From Diploscapter coronatus (lineage: Eukaryota; Nematoda; Chromadorea; Rhabditida; Rhabditidae): 64,000 bases of DNA. The DNA lies in assembly GCA_964036155.1 (NCBI GenBank), contig OZ038422.1:39641201-39705200 (forward strand), read 5' to 3'. The stretch's first letter is position 1, and every line of letters begins with the position of its first letter. Below are positions 34,979 through 54,500 of the stretch, piece after piece. The notes under the pieces are model-generated. The model had not been told where the DNA came from. It made no database searches and saw nothing but the letters and a program-made list of their open reading frames with translations. The translations under genes were made by a program, and so were the position numbers.

Positions 34979-37900
34979 TTAGGAGTAGATGGTCTGCTTG
35001 CTGGTGATCTCCTGCCTGCAGATATGACACACCTGAAAGAACGAACAGAAGTGAACAAATGGATGAATCAAGTATTGCAAAATGATGAAAGTTGGTCATT
35101 CTCTGAAGGTTCTTTGCTCATTTCATCAGGACAATTTGTAAGTGGGGCTCAGCCATGTCCTATTTTTTTGAAAAAAAGAAGGATTAAAGATTTTGAGAGC
35201 AAGACGAACACATTATGGAAACTGATCAAATGATTTGATAGTCTTTAACAATGAAAAATCGGCTAGTTAAATAGAACTAAGAAAATGATCAAATTAGCCT
35301 ACTTTGAGCTGTTTTGTGCATCCCGCACAGGCCGTGTGCCCGCACTGGAAGATGACGTCGGGCCGCTTGTCCATGCAGATCGAGCAGCTCAGCTCCATCT
35401 CCAACTGCTCCAGTTTCTCGCGCAGCGCCTTTATCTCGTTCTGCTTCTCTGAATTCTTTCACTCGCTCCTTTCAAACATGAACTTTTCTCCAACCGATTT
35501 CAGCCTGTCTCCTAGCCTCCTTCTCTGCAGCCCTCTTCATCTCGACGCCGTCATCGCCCTTCCTCTTCTTCCCGCCCAAAATCAGCTCATCACCGTCTTT
35601 GTCGATGGCCATTGTGATCGACCGGTAGCACATCGGGCATCTTCTGAAAATTATTGACTTCTTCTAGACAGAATTGTCCCTATGTTGAAGATTCTTTCAT
35701 GCTACAGTATCCCTCATTTCAACAATAAATAGAAAATGAAACACAAACAAATCGGAAATGCACCTGAGTGGAGTGATTTGTGCGCAGTCGAGGCAGATGA
35801 CGCGATGCCCGCAGGGAACGAGCTGCACGTCGGCCGTGTTGTCCTGGCAGTTGAACGTGCACAGCGCCACCATGTTACGATCGAACTGCCTCACCGTCAT
35901 CGAGACACAGCTCTGCAAAACATCTAAATAATTGGGAAATAAAAGATATTTTCATAAAGACTTTTCCATTATTTTATTCACTTCAGCGTTTTCCTCCTAT
36001 TCATCTCAAAAATTAAGTGGAAAATAACATTATTGATTGGAGAGAGCGCCGATATTCAAAATTATTACACTATTCGTTTCGTTTCTCTTCTACGCGACTT
36101 CCAAATTCGATTTCTAATTATTGCATGAATATCGGACTTTTCTCTCCAATCAACGATACCTTTGGTCTGAGCGTCTGCAGAACTTGAAGCGTCTGTCGCA
36201 TATTCTCGTCGATGCATATTTCGACGGGGGTCAGACCGTTTCGACCTCTGAAATACGAAAATTCATAATTTTGGAAAAAAAACATTAAAAATAGGACAGA
36301 TTTGCATTTTCAAAGAAAATATAAATTTTAAAATCGAACCTAATCGACATATCCCCTCCCCGCGAAATGATGTAGGCGATTGCAGCGAGCTGCCAGTGCG
36401 GTTTGAGCTTCTTGACCATGTCATCGAGAGTGGATGTGTAGCGGAGAGAGGAGAGGGCTGGGTAGAGTTGCGAGACTGGGGGGCACGAGGATGACAGCGC
36501 ATTGCACGCGTTCACTAGCAAGTGCAGCGCTGTGTAACCTGGAAAATATGGTCCCCTTGTAGTTACCATCTTCTTTTCTTCTCTTATCCATACTATTTCT
36601 CAACAAAGAAAGTGGCAATTGCAGTGAGTCGAACATATCCATTTTCATATAAAAACTTGAATAAAAATAACAAAAGATATGAATGAGCATAAATTGAAAT
36701 ATACCGTATTTATCAGGCAAATTGAGCTGGCATCCCGCATTGACCAGGGAGTGAACACAGGCCAATCTGGAAACATCGACATCCGCAGAACCGCCCCTGG
36801 AATAAATCGGTGAAACAATGAAATCTTGCTAAATTTAAAAATGCCAACCATTCAACGACGGCCAGATGCAACGCGGTGCGATTCTCCATGTCCACTCGAG
36901 CGATGTCCGCGTTCAACTGGAAAATATCAAAATCATTTCAAAAATGTTGGAATATTTTGAACAGTCGCATAATGAAGAAAACATGTAGAAACCTATGAAG
37001 TTATGGAAAGGTTAAGTCGAACTCTATTTCACAAGTTAAAATAGGAATTTTCAGTTGCAATTAAAATAACTCACCGAAATCAGCAAATCGACGATGCGAA
37101 TTTTGGCGAAGAGCGCAGACAGATGGAGTGGAGTGCGGTTGAAGAAATGCTCGAGGTTGAGCTGAATGGGTCGACACTGCACCAGCAACTCGACCGTCTT
37201 CGCATAGTCGTTGACGATCGCTATTTCCATAGGCGTCTGAAGTAAGAACCTTGAAAAGAATATCAACTTGAAAAAATGTCATTAGAGCAGAATATTGTAA
37301 GGCTGAAAAGTCGACATGAAAGCTATGTTGTTTCTGAAAATGTCAATATTGCTAGATTGTGACAATCTCAGGTTGGCAATTTGAGAGAAAGAATGCGAAT
37401 TTCAGAAATCGGACCTGTTGTCTGGCATTGAGCAGATACGGATTGACCTTGCTGTTGGTGAGCAGTCGACTGAGCATCGCCCGCTTCGTCGGAGTCTCTT
37501 GCGCCTCGCACACCACGTGCATCGGGGAATTGCCTTCCAGATTCTGATGAAACATGAGGAATATACGATGAAGATTTGCTATTGTATTTTGGCATTATGA
37601 AAGAATCATTCAATCCTCTTCTTTATCAAGCACTATTTCATTATCAAATGAATTAATATTTAAAAAAAAACGCATTTCATTCTACCTGAATATTACACTG
37701 AACGATGGGAACGTTGAGGAGTCTGTCCAGGCAGGCAGCATTCTGATTGCGAGCGACGATGTGCAGACAGGTGTCGCCTTCTGAGTTCTGAAAATACCCA
37801 GCCGATTTAACTCGAAAGAATGAGCTTCAATATATCTTACTCCAAAGTTAGACATTTATCCAAATGGTTAAGTCGGCTTTTTGAAAAGCTAAATTCACTA

Positions 37901-40116
37901 CTTTTTCTATATCAACGATATTTCAGTTTCAAAGTAGGAGAATCTTTCAAGACGTCGATTTTCTATGAACCACCCTACCTGTTTGTTGATGTCCCTGGGC
38001 ATGAGCAATAGCAGTCCCTCCAGGACAGTGACATCGCCTCGTTCAGCGGCAATGTGCAGCAGGGTTCTGTCCCTAGCGTCCGTCGGCTGCTCCTGCTCGC
38101 CGCACATCGCCAGCAGCGTCACCACTGCAGGCCAATTCGCGTCCCGAATCGCTCGAGCGATAGGCGTCTCGATTTCATCGTTCGCCGTTAGGATCTGGAA
38201 AAACACGAAAAATATAAAATTGGAATTTTTAAAGCATTTTTCGGAAATAGAATAAGAAAGATTGATAGACAGGGTGTTCGGAAATAAGTTTTGAAAATTT
38301 CGGTAACGGAACGGAAATACCCAAAAAAAACGGGCGGAAGTAGGAATTTTTGGAAAGGAACGGACACATTTCTCTGATAGTAGATCTTACACAATGGGTA
38401 ATCTTTCATGAAATGACGTTTTTAGAAACAAAAAAAATAATAGTATTTAAAATGAAGAACAAACCTGATGCGGATATCTCTGGACGACCATCTGGAAGTA
38501 GACAGCCTGGCCGGTGCTGCTCCACTTGCGGACGCCCTCCAACAGCGCGCTTTCCTCTTCCACGATGCCGTGAATCAGTCGCATCGGGTAGTTGTGCGCC
38601 TCCTCGCTCCGATCGCGATAGATGATGCAGTAATTGCGACCTGCATATATAAATTATTGAAGGGGAATGACATTCGTTTTTAAGATGAAGGAAATTTGTA
38701 CCATAATGTGGGCGATTCATATCAAAAATTATATAGAAACCCTGGGTGTTTTGCTATAAATCGTTCTCCATCTATTATTTATATTTTCAGTCTTCTTGCA
38801 AAGTTTCATTCTCGAAAATAATAATAACATAGGAAAGGCTTGAAAGATGGCAAATTTTACAAAAAAAACTGAGCTCACCACTATAAATAGGTATCATGAC
38901 TTCTCCCGGCTTCCGACTCGCAATCCAAGTGAACGGATTTCCAGAAGGCAGGGAGCCCGAAGTGGGCAGCAAGACGTAGCTCGGCTCGTGGGATCCTTCG
39001 ATCTCGTTGATTTCTTTGATCGTCACAACCAAGAGCTGAATTTCAACCATGCAAAAACTAGAAGGCAGAAAAAGTGTCCTACCGAAAATTGGTTAGCCGA
39101 ATTCGACTCGATGATGGCTCGATCGCCGACAATGAAGTGCACGTGGTTGCAGGGCACGAGCAGGTCCAGATGCCAGATGTTGTCCACTACCATCTGAAAA
39201 TATATAAATCTATTGTTTTCTCGAAAAAAACGTTATAATGCTGATTCCAAAATTTTCAAAGAGAAAATGCTCATTTATGGTTTTTGTGCAGATTCACTTA
39301 TTGATTTCTAGAAGATTGTGGAGAAATGAGCGATTTAGAAGATTTCAAAAACGAAAGATTTGTTCACTTCTATGCTAATTTGCTAGACTTACGATCTTCT
39401 TTCTCTTGTCGAGATAAGTGGCCCAGGCGTAGAAAACGACAACGGCCGAGTGCGTCACGTCGTCGATGCTCTTGATGATGCCGATGTGGTTGATCAGCTG
39501 AAATTCAGAAGTTATTCATTTCCTGATTTTTATTTAGTTCCAAGATATGAACAAGAAGATGTGAAGAGCAGGACAATGTATCTTCTCCCTATTTCTAATG
39601 TCTCGTGTCATGATGCCTTGCAATCTTCAATTTCGTTGAATGCTCTTACATGAGGATGTGAAGCGATGTCCCATGGCAGATGGTTATTTTCGTGCAATCG
39701 TTCTGTAATCAAATTAAGTTTCTTTAAAATAAGAGTAATCTTCGAACATTGGATCAAAATGTTTCATGAGTCTCAGCATCAAAATTAAGTTATTAAATTT
39801 AGTCCAGAAGACTAATCGTTTAGGGCGCGTTTATACACCGCTCGTTTGCCACGCTCTTATGTGTTCGTGAGCTTTCGCGAGCCAAGTATAAACGCGCCCT
39901 TATGAATATGATACCTGCATGCTTCGGATCAATTGACTTGATGAACACCCCCATTCCTGCAGCGAGTTCCTGTGGCTGCTGCTGCTCGTTGCCCGTCCCT
40001 GTCCTCACCGCCTCTTCATTGCCCTGTCCATTCCCTTGAACACTTTCGCTTCCTCGCTGTGGTTGATTGACTGGTTGTTGCGCTTCTCCTTCGCCTGCTT
40101 CTTCTGATTCAGCCAT
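34979..40116 (-). CDS. MIB1: Mind-bomb-like E3 ubiquitin ligase, N-terminally short
   Basis: Eighteen exons close in phase to 785 residues: 39915-40116, 39650-39702, 39393-39497, 39083-39193, 38879-39035, 38465-38640, 37979-38194, 37686-37787, 37415-37543, 37075-37236, 36849-36916, 36705-36796, 36340-36538, 36160-36247, 35764-35912, 35495-35643, 35303-35448 and 34979-35032. Ankyrin repeats fill about 269-620 (RTLLHIAAERGD, EGDTCLHIVARNQNA, NRTALHLAVVEW). Two RING fingers follow: one at about 637-685 (PCGHRVICLDC...RCPMC) and, after a charged coiled coil, a C-terminal one at 741-774 (CSICMDKRPDV, CGHTACAGC, CHICRQ). This RING, coil, terminal RING order matches Mind bomb, which ubiquitylates Notch ligands to drive their endocytosis. 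Unlike typical family members near 1000 residues, it lacks the paired Mib-Herc2/ZZ module and the first RING. A Gln/Glu-rich segment opens the protein. Confidence 0.85.
36031..36155. mobile_element. 125-bp MITE, family shared with 43551-43646
   Basis: Ends TATTGATTGGAGAGAGCGCC and the matching inverted right arm, with GATATTCA inside both arms. It lies inside a Mind-bomb-like intron, and its end is four bases from the 5' splice site at 36159. The second family copy shares arms and inner sequence (CCAAATTCGATTT). Confidence 0.8.
39823..39899. mobile_element. 77-bp PIF/Harbinger-type MITE
   Basis: Perfect 14-bp ends GGGCGCGTTTATAC / GTATAAACGCGCCC, flanked by TTA on both sides (39820-39822, 39900-39902). 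A TTA target and GG-starting ends are Harbinger traits. It is in the first intron of the Mind-bomb-like gene. Confidence 0.9.
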
Positions 40117-40561
40117 CTTTCACGAGAACTTGAGGGGGTAATGACTTTATATCAAAGTAACGACCAATTTAATCTTTCACAAACTAAGCCTTAAAACGTA
40201 TGCTAATTTTCGAAACCTCATCTTTCAAACCTATGTATGCTAATTTTAGAAATCCAATTTTTGAACGTATGTTAATTCTCGAGATCTTATGTCAAACATA
40301 TGCTACCCTTCAAAATCCTATCTCTAAAACAACCTTAGAATGATCCTGAATCTTAAATTCTAATTTTAAAGCATATTCTAATTTATTTAAACTCGCTTTT
40401 CATGTTGAGTTTCTCCAAATCCAAAAGCAAAGGCAGTTATGACATCCACGTTTCAATCAAAGAAGACTATGATAACATCACTCAAAAACACGCTAATTAT
40501 TCAATCTCATATCACCCGGATTTGGTAAGAAAAATATAGAAATTTGGGGAAAATGAAGGTC
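40117..40561. other. Gap between ATE1 stop and Mind-bomb-like start
   Basis: 445 bp without an open frame. A stretch at 40190-40310 repeats words like TATGCTAATTTT several times. It could hold an internal promoter, since the spacing is wider than in the downstream gene trio. Confidence 0.5.
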
Positions 40562-43981
<3,420 letters not shown>

Positions 43982-44189
43982 GATTTGGATGTTCCTGTAA
44001 TTCGTGTAAAAATAAAAATTAGAAAAATATTGCAACGGAAAAGATAGTCGAAATTTGGGCATTGACCAAATCGATGCAATTCTTCCGATAAAAAATTGAA
44101 AATGTATTTCATTTCCAAACAATAAAAATCGTGAAATAACAAATAGCCTAGTAACTCTACAACAAAATTGTCTAGCTCTCGAAGAATCA

Positions 44190-45488
44190 TCAAACGATGT
44201 CTGCGAATTTCTTCTTTTCCTTTTCGGCTCGTTTCGCCATTTTCTCGGCCTGAAATTATATTTCTTTTGATTTTCTACAGAATTATTTATGAGTGTTCCA
44301 AATTTTTAGTCCATTTCAAAGACAACTTGAAAAGATGGAAAATCTTAAAGTATCTTCACTTCCAAACTCATCCTCTTTACATTAATCGTCGATTTATATC
44401 TAACTATGTATTCTTATCTTGCGTCATTTCCAAATAAGCTATTTCAGAATGGTAAATTAAAATTTTAGATGATCATGGCAAAAAATCCGACCTTCTTCTC
44501 CTCGGCCTCTTTTTGCTGCAGCATGACCCCGAATCGAGGATCTTTTGGGTCGAGCCAATAGCCGAAATATTCGTGGATTTCCCTGATCCTCCTTTCCAGC
44601 GTTAGTTCCTTTTCGTCCTTCTCCTTTTCCGCTTTGATTTGTGAGGCCTCGTATTTCTTCAGCATTGCGGGATATTTCTTGATGTTCGCCTGGATTTCCT
44701 TGTCTCTAGAAATTCCTCATAAGAATCAGGGTATTTGAAAAGTTCAAAGATAATATTTCTAAGAAAATTCCCACCTTGCAGCCTCAGCCTTTTTCCTCTC
44801 AGCGACCAACTGTTTGTGCTCCTGCAGTACGGCTTGCAATTCTCTGTACATTCCAATGGCCTCTTCCTCCTCGATTTCCTGAAAATCAAATTTTACTTAA
44901 AAGTTCGAATTTAAAAAAAATTGATTTTATAAAAATAAGTCAAATTTGAATTTTACCTCGACAGTAGGCCACAATTCTTCCAGATTAACCCCACTCGCGA
45001 GCCCGAACTGGCCGAATCTCTGTCGCCTGGCCGTTCGCTTCTTCTCCCATTCGAACTCCACCGGGGGAATTCCGCCTTCAATGAGAATTCGATGTCTGGG
45101 TCGCAGTCTGCAGAAATGATGATAATAAAACGCACTATTACGAAATGTAGTAAGGGCGGAGAAAGGCATCTTTTTGCAATAAGACTCGGCATGCTGACTA
45201 CTCTTTTACCCACTGCTTGGAATTCTTGGAAAAGTAATAGATTTTGAAGAAAAGAAATGCTGATTGGAAAAAACAAACTACTTAACACATCCCAATGGCG
45301 AATGTTTCTTACCTAGTATCAATTTGTCGGACGGGTTCACCTTCAGTCGAAATGGAGAGCGGATCGACTTTTGGCAGTTCCTCTCCCACTCCAATGACAG
45401 GAGTACTTACTTGCTGCTTCTGCTTGTTGGAGGCAAGGCTTCTATGCCAAACTCGTCCTTTTCCAACCGAAACCAGTCTTCGCAACAT
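44190..45488 (-). CDS. GADD45GIP1: Mitochondrial large-subunit ribosomal protein mL64
   Basis: Known also as CRIF1 or MRPL59, it sits near the mitoribosome exit tunnel. Five exons: 45313-45488, 44957-45107, 44775-44878, 44492-44705 and 44190-44249, giving 234 residues. The N-terminus (MLRRLVSVGKGRVWHRSLAS) is basic, hydroxylated and acid-free, a good mitochondrial presequence. Family features are RILIEGGIPPVEFEWEKKR, QRFGQFG, the long charged helix from about 110 and the block HEYFGYWLDPKDPRF, followed by a Lys/Glu-rich tail. A TTATTCAG acceptor ends two bases before the ATG. It lies 338 bp below RBBP4 and 208 bp above ATE1. Confidence 0.88.
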
Positions 45489-45826
45489 TTCTGAATAAAA
45501 AACTAAAATTGAAAATTTCATTCTTAAAGTATCTAAATGTTCCAAGAACATTTCCAATTTCATTCTGAAAATCTTCTTCCATCAATATTTTATTGAATAA
45601 CACAAAAGTGGGTAGATGAACATGAAAAGATCCAATTCAAATCAAAAAGAATAAGTTAGGCAAATTTAAATGAAACAAAAAATGAATATTTAGCCGTTAA
45701 AAGGATTAAATCAACAGGGACGACAACTGATTAATCCGCATGAAGAAACGAACGCGTTTTGGTTGAAGATCATGTGAAGAGGGAGAAATGTGGTTGTTCT
45801 TGAACAAATCAAGGAAAATCAGGAAT
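45489..45826. other. Gap between RBBP4 stop and mL64 start
   Basis: 338 bp, AT-rich, no open frame of note. It ends with a pyrimidine-rich TTTTTTATTCAG acceptor directly before the mL64 ATG, compatible with trans-splicing. Confidence 0.5.
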
Positions 45827-48572
<2,746 letters not shown>

Positions 48573-51500
48573 ATGAGCCAAACGCAACAGCCCCTGAATC
48601 TGGCTGCTCTGCAGGCTTTCGTGCAAAGTGATGCATCGGCAGAACCGGACAATATCCATCATTGGTACCAGAAATTGTCAGAAGTAAGTCAGAAAGTTAA
48701 AAATTAGCCTAAGTTTTTGTAGATTGTAAATTTAAAAATTGAAGAAGCCAAATGAAAATGTAAAAAAAAACTAAAAAATGCAAAATCCCTTAGTTCAGTT
48801 GAAAGTTTTAATTTCAGTACGATTTGGAAGGGGCTGAATCGCCAGCTGACATTCAACTCATCCATGAGGCCACTAAGTAAGCAGTCTTATTTTACTTTCT
48901 AGAAAATCAATAAATTTGAGATATCTGATGAACTTCTACTTCACCGCTGCAGACGAGCAGAAACGAATCGCGGAAAAGGAGGCGATCGAACGCGCTGAGA
49001 AGGAGGAGGCCTGGGAAGAGCAGAGACAGATATTGAAGGTAGAAACTATTGATCCAAAGAAAACTCAGGCGTGTGATCTCGCACTTACAAGATCCATCAT
49101 CATAATCTTTAGCTATATGATGTGAGGGATAACATTAGAAAGCAGATTGAATACAATTCGAAATAAATATCATCCGAGTTGAAGAAAACAACAAATTAAT
49201 ATGTATTTTAGGAAGAGTTGGATGAATTACGAGAAAGAATAACCACGAGAGCAGATGCGGGAGGCAGCAGTGAGGCATTTAGAGCGCAGATCGACAGTTT
49301 GAAGGAGGAAAACAGACAACTGCAACAGGCCACGAGGGACCGAGACAGGGAAATGGCAGATCAAAGGGATCGGTAAGATTGAACGAAAAAAAACGATGAA
49401 GTGCGATTCTTGACAAGACTAGTGATACCAATATTGATCATCATCGTTTATTCTACACTAAAACCGGACATGGAGTCTCGCTTCTGAATAAAAATCAATC
49501 AAATTAGTGGGTTTTAGATTCGAAAGTCTAGCAGCCAGAGTTGAAATGCTTACAAGAGAAAGGGACTCGTTGGCAGAACACGTGAGATAAATAAAAAAAA
49601 AGACCAAAATTTCAAAAATGAAGGTTTTAGAGAGTCCAACTAGAAGATGCAATTCGTCAGTTGAATAGAAGGCTCTCTTCGAAAACGGAAGACCAATCGA
49701 GTGAATGGGAGACGAGGAAATTGCGAATTCGAAATGAACAGGCAATCGCGCTGAGCAAGCAGATGCAGGTAAAATGAATTTTCTTTTTGGAGAAATCAAA
49801 GAAGAAAAGATAGGTTGTCGTCACGCAAAATGACGAGCTCAGAAGTGAAGTCAGTCGAGTTTCCGACGCGTTGGAAGAGGCTACGCAATTGATAGAAAAC
49901 AGCGCTCACAAGTAAGGCAATTTAAAACAATAGCATGACGATATGCTAGCTAACACAGGGGGATAGAGGTTAAAGATAAATGAGAATTTTACAAGTAACT
50001 ATGAAATTACATAGTAAGTACAGTAAGCTATCTAATGAAAAATTTAGATATGCGGAATTATTGAAAAGCTATGATGACGCCAAAGACATGCTGCGCGAAT
50101 TGACGGAGGAAAACGATAAACTGACCGCCGCGATTCAGAGCTACGAGGCAAACGAAGGAGAAGCGGCGAACAGACAGGCTGACTCCACTAACAGAATGCA
50201 GGTTGGGGGAAAAACAGCCAATTCGAAAATAGGTGTGGTGATTTTTACAGAAACTCATCGATAATCAAATGGTTGAAATTAGGGAGCTGCAGAATGAATT
50301 GACAAGCGCGAATGTAAGTGGAAGATTTATCATCAGAATTTCATAGATTTAAATTCATATTTTCAAAAAAAAAAAAAAAAAAAAACTTTGAAAATCCTGT
50401 GCCCCCGGGTTCGTTAAACCCTCGGAACCTCCGAAAACTTCCTATAGGAATCTTCTTCCCGCTGGGAGGTTCCTCGGGTTTCGTAGATTCGGGCAGAATT
50501 TCGACTTTTTTGTTCTGATTGATGCAATTTAGACAGAAGTAGTCGCTCTGCAAGCAATGATCAGAGAGGATAGAAGTGCCGAAAAAGAGGCGGAACTCGA
50601 GAAGCTCAAGGACGAATTGGTCAAAGCTACCAAGTAAATGAAAATTCTATGAATTTCAAAAATCGTCTTTTTGTCAGAACTGCCCGAACTCTGTTTGGCG
50701 AGGCTATGGCAGCGTCTTCACAAGGCGCCTCTTCTTCAGATCCGACCGTTCAGCTGCAAATGAGGATTCTCCAACTCGAACACAACGCGCAACAATTGAG
50801 AGATGCGGTAATTAAAAAATCCAAATTTTACAACTTGCAGAAGTCGGAACGAAAGATATATATTTCTTCTTCAAGTTATAAAGTTGCAAATTTTGTGTTA
50901 TTTTCAAAAAGATATGTGTGAAAATCAATGAAATTTACTATTAGATGGATCAAAAGCAAAAAGAAGCGCAAAAATTGGAAGAGACGCTCGAAGAAAAGGA
51001 GAATCTGCACGCTGAACTGGCTGCGGAATTGGAGAATTTGAAAGAGGTTGGAAAAATCGATAAATCAATAAAAATGAGAGAATTGCAGAGGAAATTCGGC
51101 GATGCTCGGTCGGAAATCAATCGACTGGAAACACAGCTGAAATTCCGAGACAAGCAAATCGCGAAGCTGACGAACCACTGCACGATGTTGCAAGTCGAGC
51201 TGGGCAGATATGCCGAATTTGGAGTGAATCAAGGAGTTCACAAGGCAGAGAAGATCACTGATGAAGAGCGAAAAGAGCAAATCACATCCGAAACGAAGAA
51301 AACCGATCGAACAACGAAAATTGTCGATGAGCAGAAGAAGACGATAATCGAAGAAGAAGAAGAAGAAGAGGCCGTGGAAATAGAAGAGAAGCAGAGTGAA
51401 AAGGGAATCCAAAAGAGGAAAAAGCAAGTGGCTGTCTATGGCACTGTAGCAGAACAGTCCCTGCTCATCGCAAGTCTCTATTCGGAAATCATGAGCCTTC

Positions 51501-54500
51501 TAGAAGTAAGACAAGTTTGATTACTGTAGAAAGACATTGATTTTCTTTAGGAACTAACGGCGAAAGACAAGCAGCTGAATGAAATGGGAAGAGTCGAGAA
51601 TGAATCGAAGAAAAAATTCGATGAGATGAAAACTGAACTGAAAGTGGGAAATTTCTAAGACGGTCTAAGAGAATCGGCTCTCTATAGAGAGGGGCGGGCC
51701 CAGTGGCGAAAATCGCGTTTTTTCGAGATCTTTAGCACTTTCTGATTATATTCTCATCTATCTCCAGCGAAAATAGACTAAAATCAAAAATTCCAGAAAA
51801 ATTGCAAAAATTAGAACTCAATGAATGAACGGTGAGTGCGCACGGGTTGTCGTAAGTTTTCTAAGTTCTCAGCTCATTGAAACTGCGCTAGTCCGTGCGC
51901 CATTTTGGATAACCTCTTGCGAATTTCTCGATGAAAATGATCAGTTGCTTCCCAAAATAGGACAAACAAGCGGAGAAAAGTTTCGGCAATGAGCAAGTTT
52001 TAGGACAAATCGTGGCATTCACCTCTTGTGTGCTGAAATTCTAATCTTTACAACTTTTCTGCAATTTTTGATTTTAGCCTATTTTCGCCGGAGATGGATA
52101 ATAGAATCTAGTCAGAAATCGCTAAAAAAAAAACTTCGAAAAACGAAGCTTTTGCCACTGGTCACCGCCTGGTTGAACTTCTCAAAGACACTGTCTTAAG
52201 GTTCGAAGGAAGTTTAATTTTGATTTCAGATGGCCTACGAACAAATTAACTCATTGGAAAAGTTGAAGATCGAAATGCCGGAGAAAATGCTGGACGAAAT
52301 GCAGAAGATTGAAGATTCGGAAGTCAAAGTTTGAAAATTTAGAAAGAGTGATAAAAATGAAAGAAAATTGCAGAGACTAGTGGATTCGATCCGAATTGGA
52401 GGCACTGAACTTGAAAGACGAATGGCCGAAGTGACGAGGAAATTCATCAGTGAAAGAGTTCAGAGAATACGGTAGAGTAAAGTCAACATCTTGAAAAATC
52501 AATACAACTTTAGATTATCCCGAAAAGCCGCTTTGTTGCAGAAGAAATGTGAAAGGATGGATGCAATGGGAAAGAAAGCAATTGAAGCGAAGAACCACAT
52601 CAAAATGCAAAGCGGAAAGCAACTTGCTCGATTACAGTATCAATTGGTAGGATTATGGTATTTTTTCAATATCGAGGATAGAATTTAGGACATGTCACTC
52701 ATTGACCTGGCCAGGCTTCAAACTTCTGTGATAAACTCCGTGCCTCTGACAAAATATGAAGATTTGCTAGCTAAATATAAAAATATTGTGGCTAGTGACT
52801 CTGGAATTGAAATGACAATTGGCGAGGAAATTGCAAGCAGACAGAATATTGAGTTGAGCGATAAGTTAGAAGAGAAAACAGCTGAATGGGTTGCCAAAGA
52901 GAAAATGCTCAAGGTAGGAGATTTTTTCTTTGAAAAATAAGAAAATTGTACAGAAAATCAACGAAGTCCTAATCGATCAAAACGAGTTCTGGAGCAAAGA
53001 GGTAGAAATTCTGCAATCGGAAAATGAAGAGTTGAAGAAGTTCATTGAAGACATCGAAAATGAAAGTGATTTGAAGAGCGTTATGGGTAGGAGAAAGCTG
53101 ATCTTCACAGAATAAGAGTAAATTTAGGAGCAATTGAAAGCAGACTGTTGGATACGATCAGAGAACTGCAGGAGAATTTGGCAGTGCAGAGGAAGGAGAA
53201 GAGGAGCAAGAAAGATGCAGAGAAAGACAAGATGACAGCAAAGCAACAGAGCAGACAAACTCAGAAGAGATTATTTTCGGCGATTCATATTCTTCAGACA
53301 GAGAATACGGTAAAATAGTTTTGATGTGTATTTCATATATTGAAAGAAAACTTTAACATTTAAAACAGGTCAAGGAAAATTTGCATAAAATCTATAAAGA
53401 GAAGTTTTAGGCCCTTCGAACACAACAACTCGGCAGAGTCACATTGCAACAAGTCGAAGCGTTCAAGAAGAAAATCATCGAAGCTCGACAGAAAGAAATC
53501 GAATTGGAGAAAAAGTCGAAGATAATCGAAGAAATTGAAGAAAAATCAAGGAATGAGGAAAGGAGACGACAGATTGAGCATGATGCGAAGGACCTGATTG
53601 CACATGGAGAAGTGCATCAATTGCAGACTCGTCTCCAAAATGCTATGCAAAATGCCTCTCTGATGAGTGCTAGGTGCAATAATCTGGAGAAAATGGTAAA
53701 AAAATCTCTAAAAATTAAAATTAAGAAAAAATCTAGGTAAAATCGAAAGAACAACAGCTAACTGATTTGAGAGACGAGCTGGAAGAGCTGAAGAAATGGA
53801 ACGAGGAAAAAGCAGTTCTCATCGAGGGCCTGAAGAATTGGAGTGTTGATTTAGAAGAAGAGGAAAAGCCGAATGTGAAAAATGAATTTATCAAATCCGA
53901 GAAAATGGAACCACAAGAAAGCGACTACGAAATGGACGTACAGAGCGAGACTAGTGATGAATGTACAAGGATCAAGATATTTTTTGATGACAAATCAATT
54001 GAAATTCAGCAATACAAAGGGAAAGGGTGATTGTGAAGACGATTGTGCGGGACAATTCGCGACAATTCGAAATGAGAATCGCTCAGATGAAGGATGCTGC
54101 AGAGGTCGCGTTGAGGGGTTACAAAGTATGAAGAGTAGTTTAATTTAAAAATAGGATTTTTTCATGATTGTAAGGAAAAATACTGTAATAATGCAATGTG
54201 AATTTTAGGAGCAGCTAGCACAAAGAGACGCTGCCATAGAAACCTACAAGGAATTGCTCCTGAGCAAAATCAACGAAGAACCGAACATCGAGAAGTCACC
54301 AGGAAAACAACGGAAAGAGCAAAGAAACATACCTGATTCAGAAACGGAAAAGGCACTCAGAGATGCAATTTCTGAGATCAATCGTCTCAACGTTAGATAG
54401 AATTTGTGTATTTTGGAAAAAGAAAATCAATTTTTAGATTGAACTAAACGAATTAGAGGATGCAAATCGAAATTTGGCGAAAGATCGGAGAAGAGTTGTG

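Noticed and set aside
50950..51427. Minus-strand frames of 77 and 120 codons
   Set aside because: They are antisense shadows of the long CEP290-like exon 50945-51505.
53310..53410. Extra CEP290-like exon GTCAAGGAAAATTTGC...
   Set aside because: It follows an ACAG acceptor but has no donor before an in-frame stop; joining 53309 to 53411 keeps phase.
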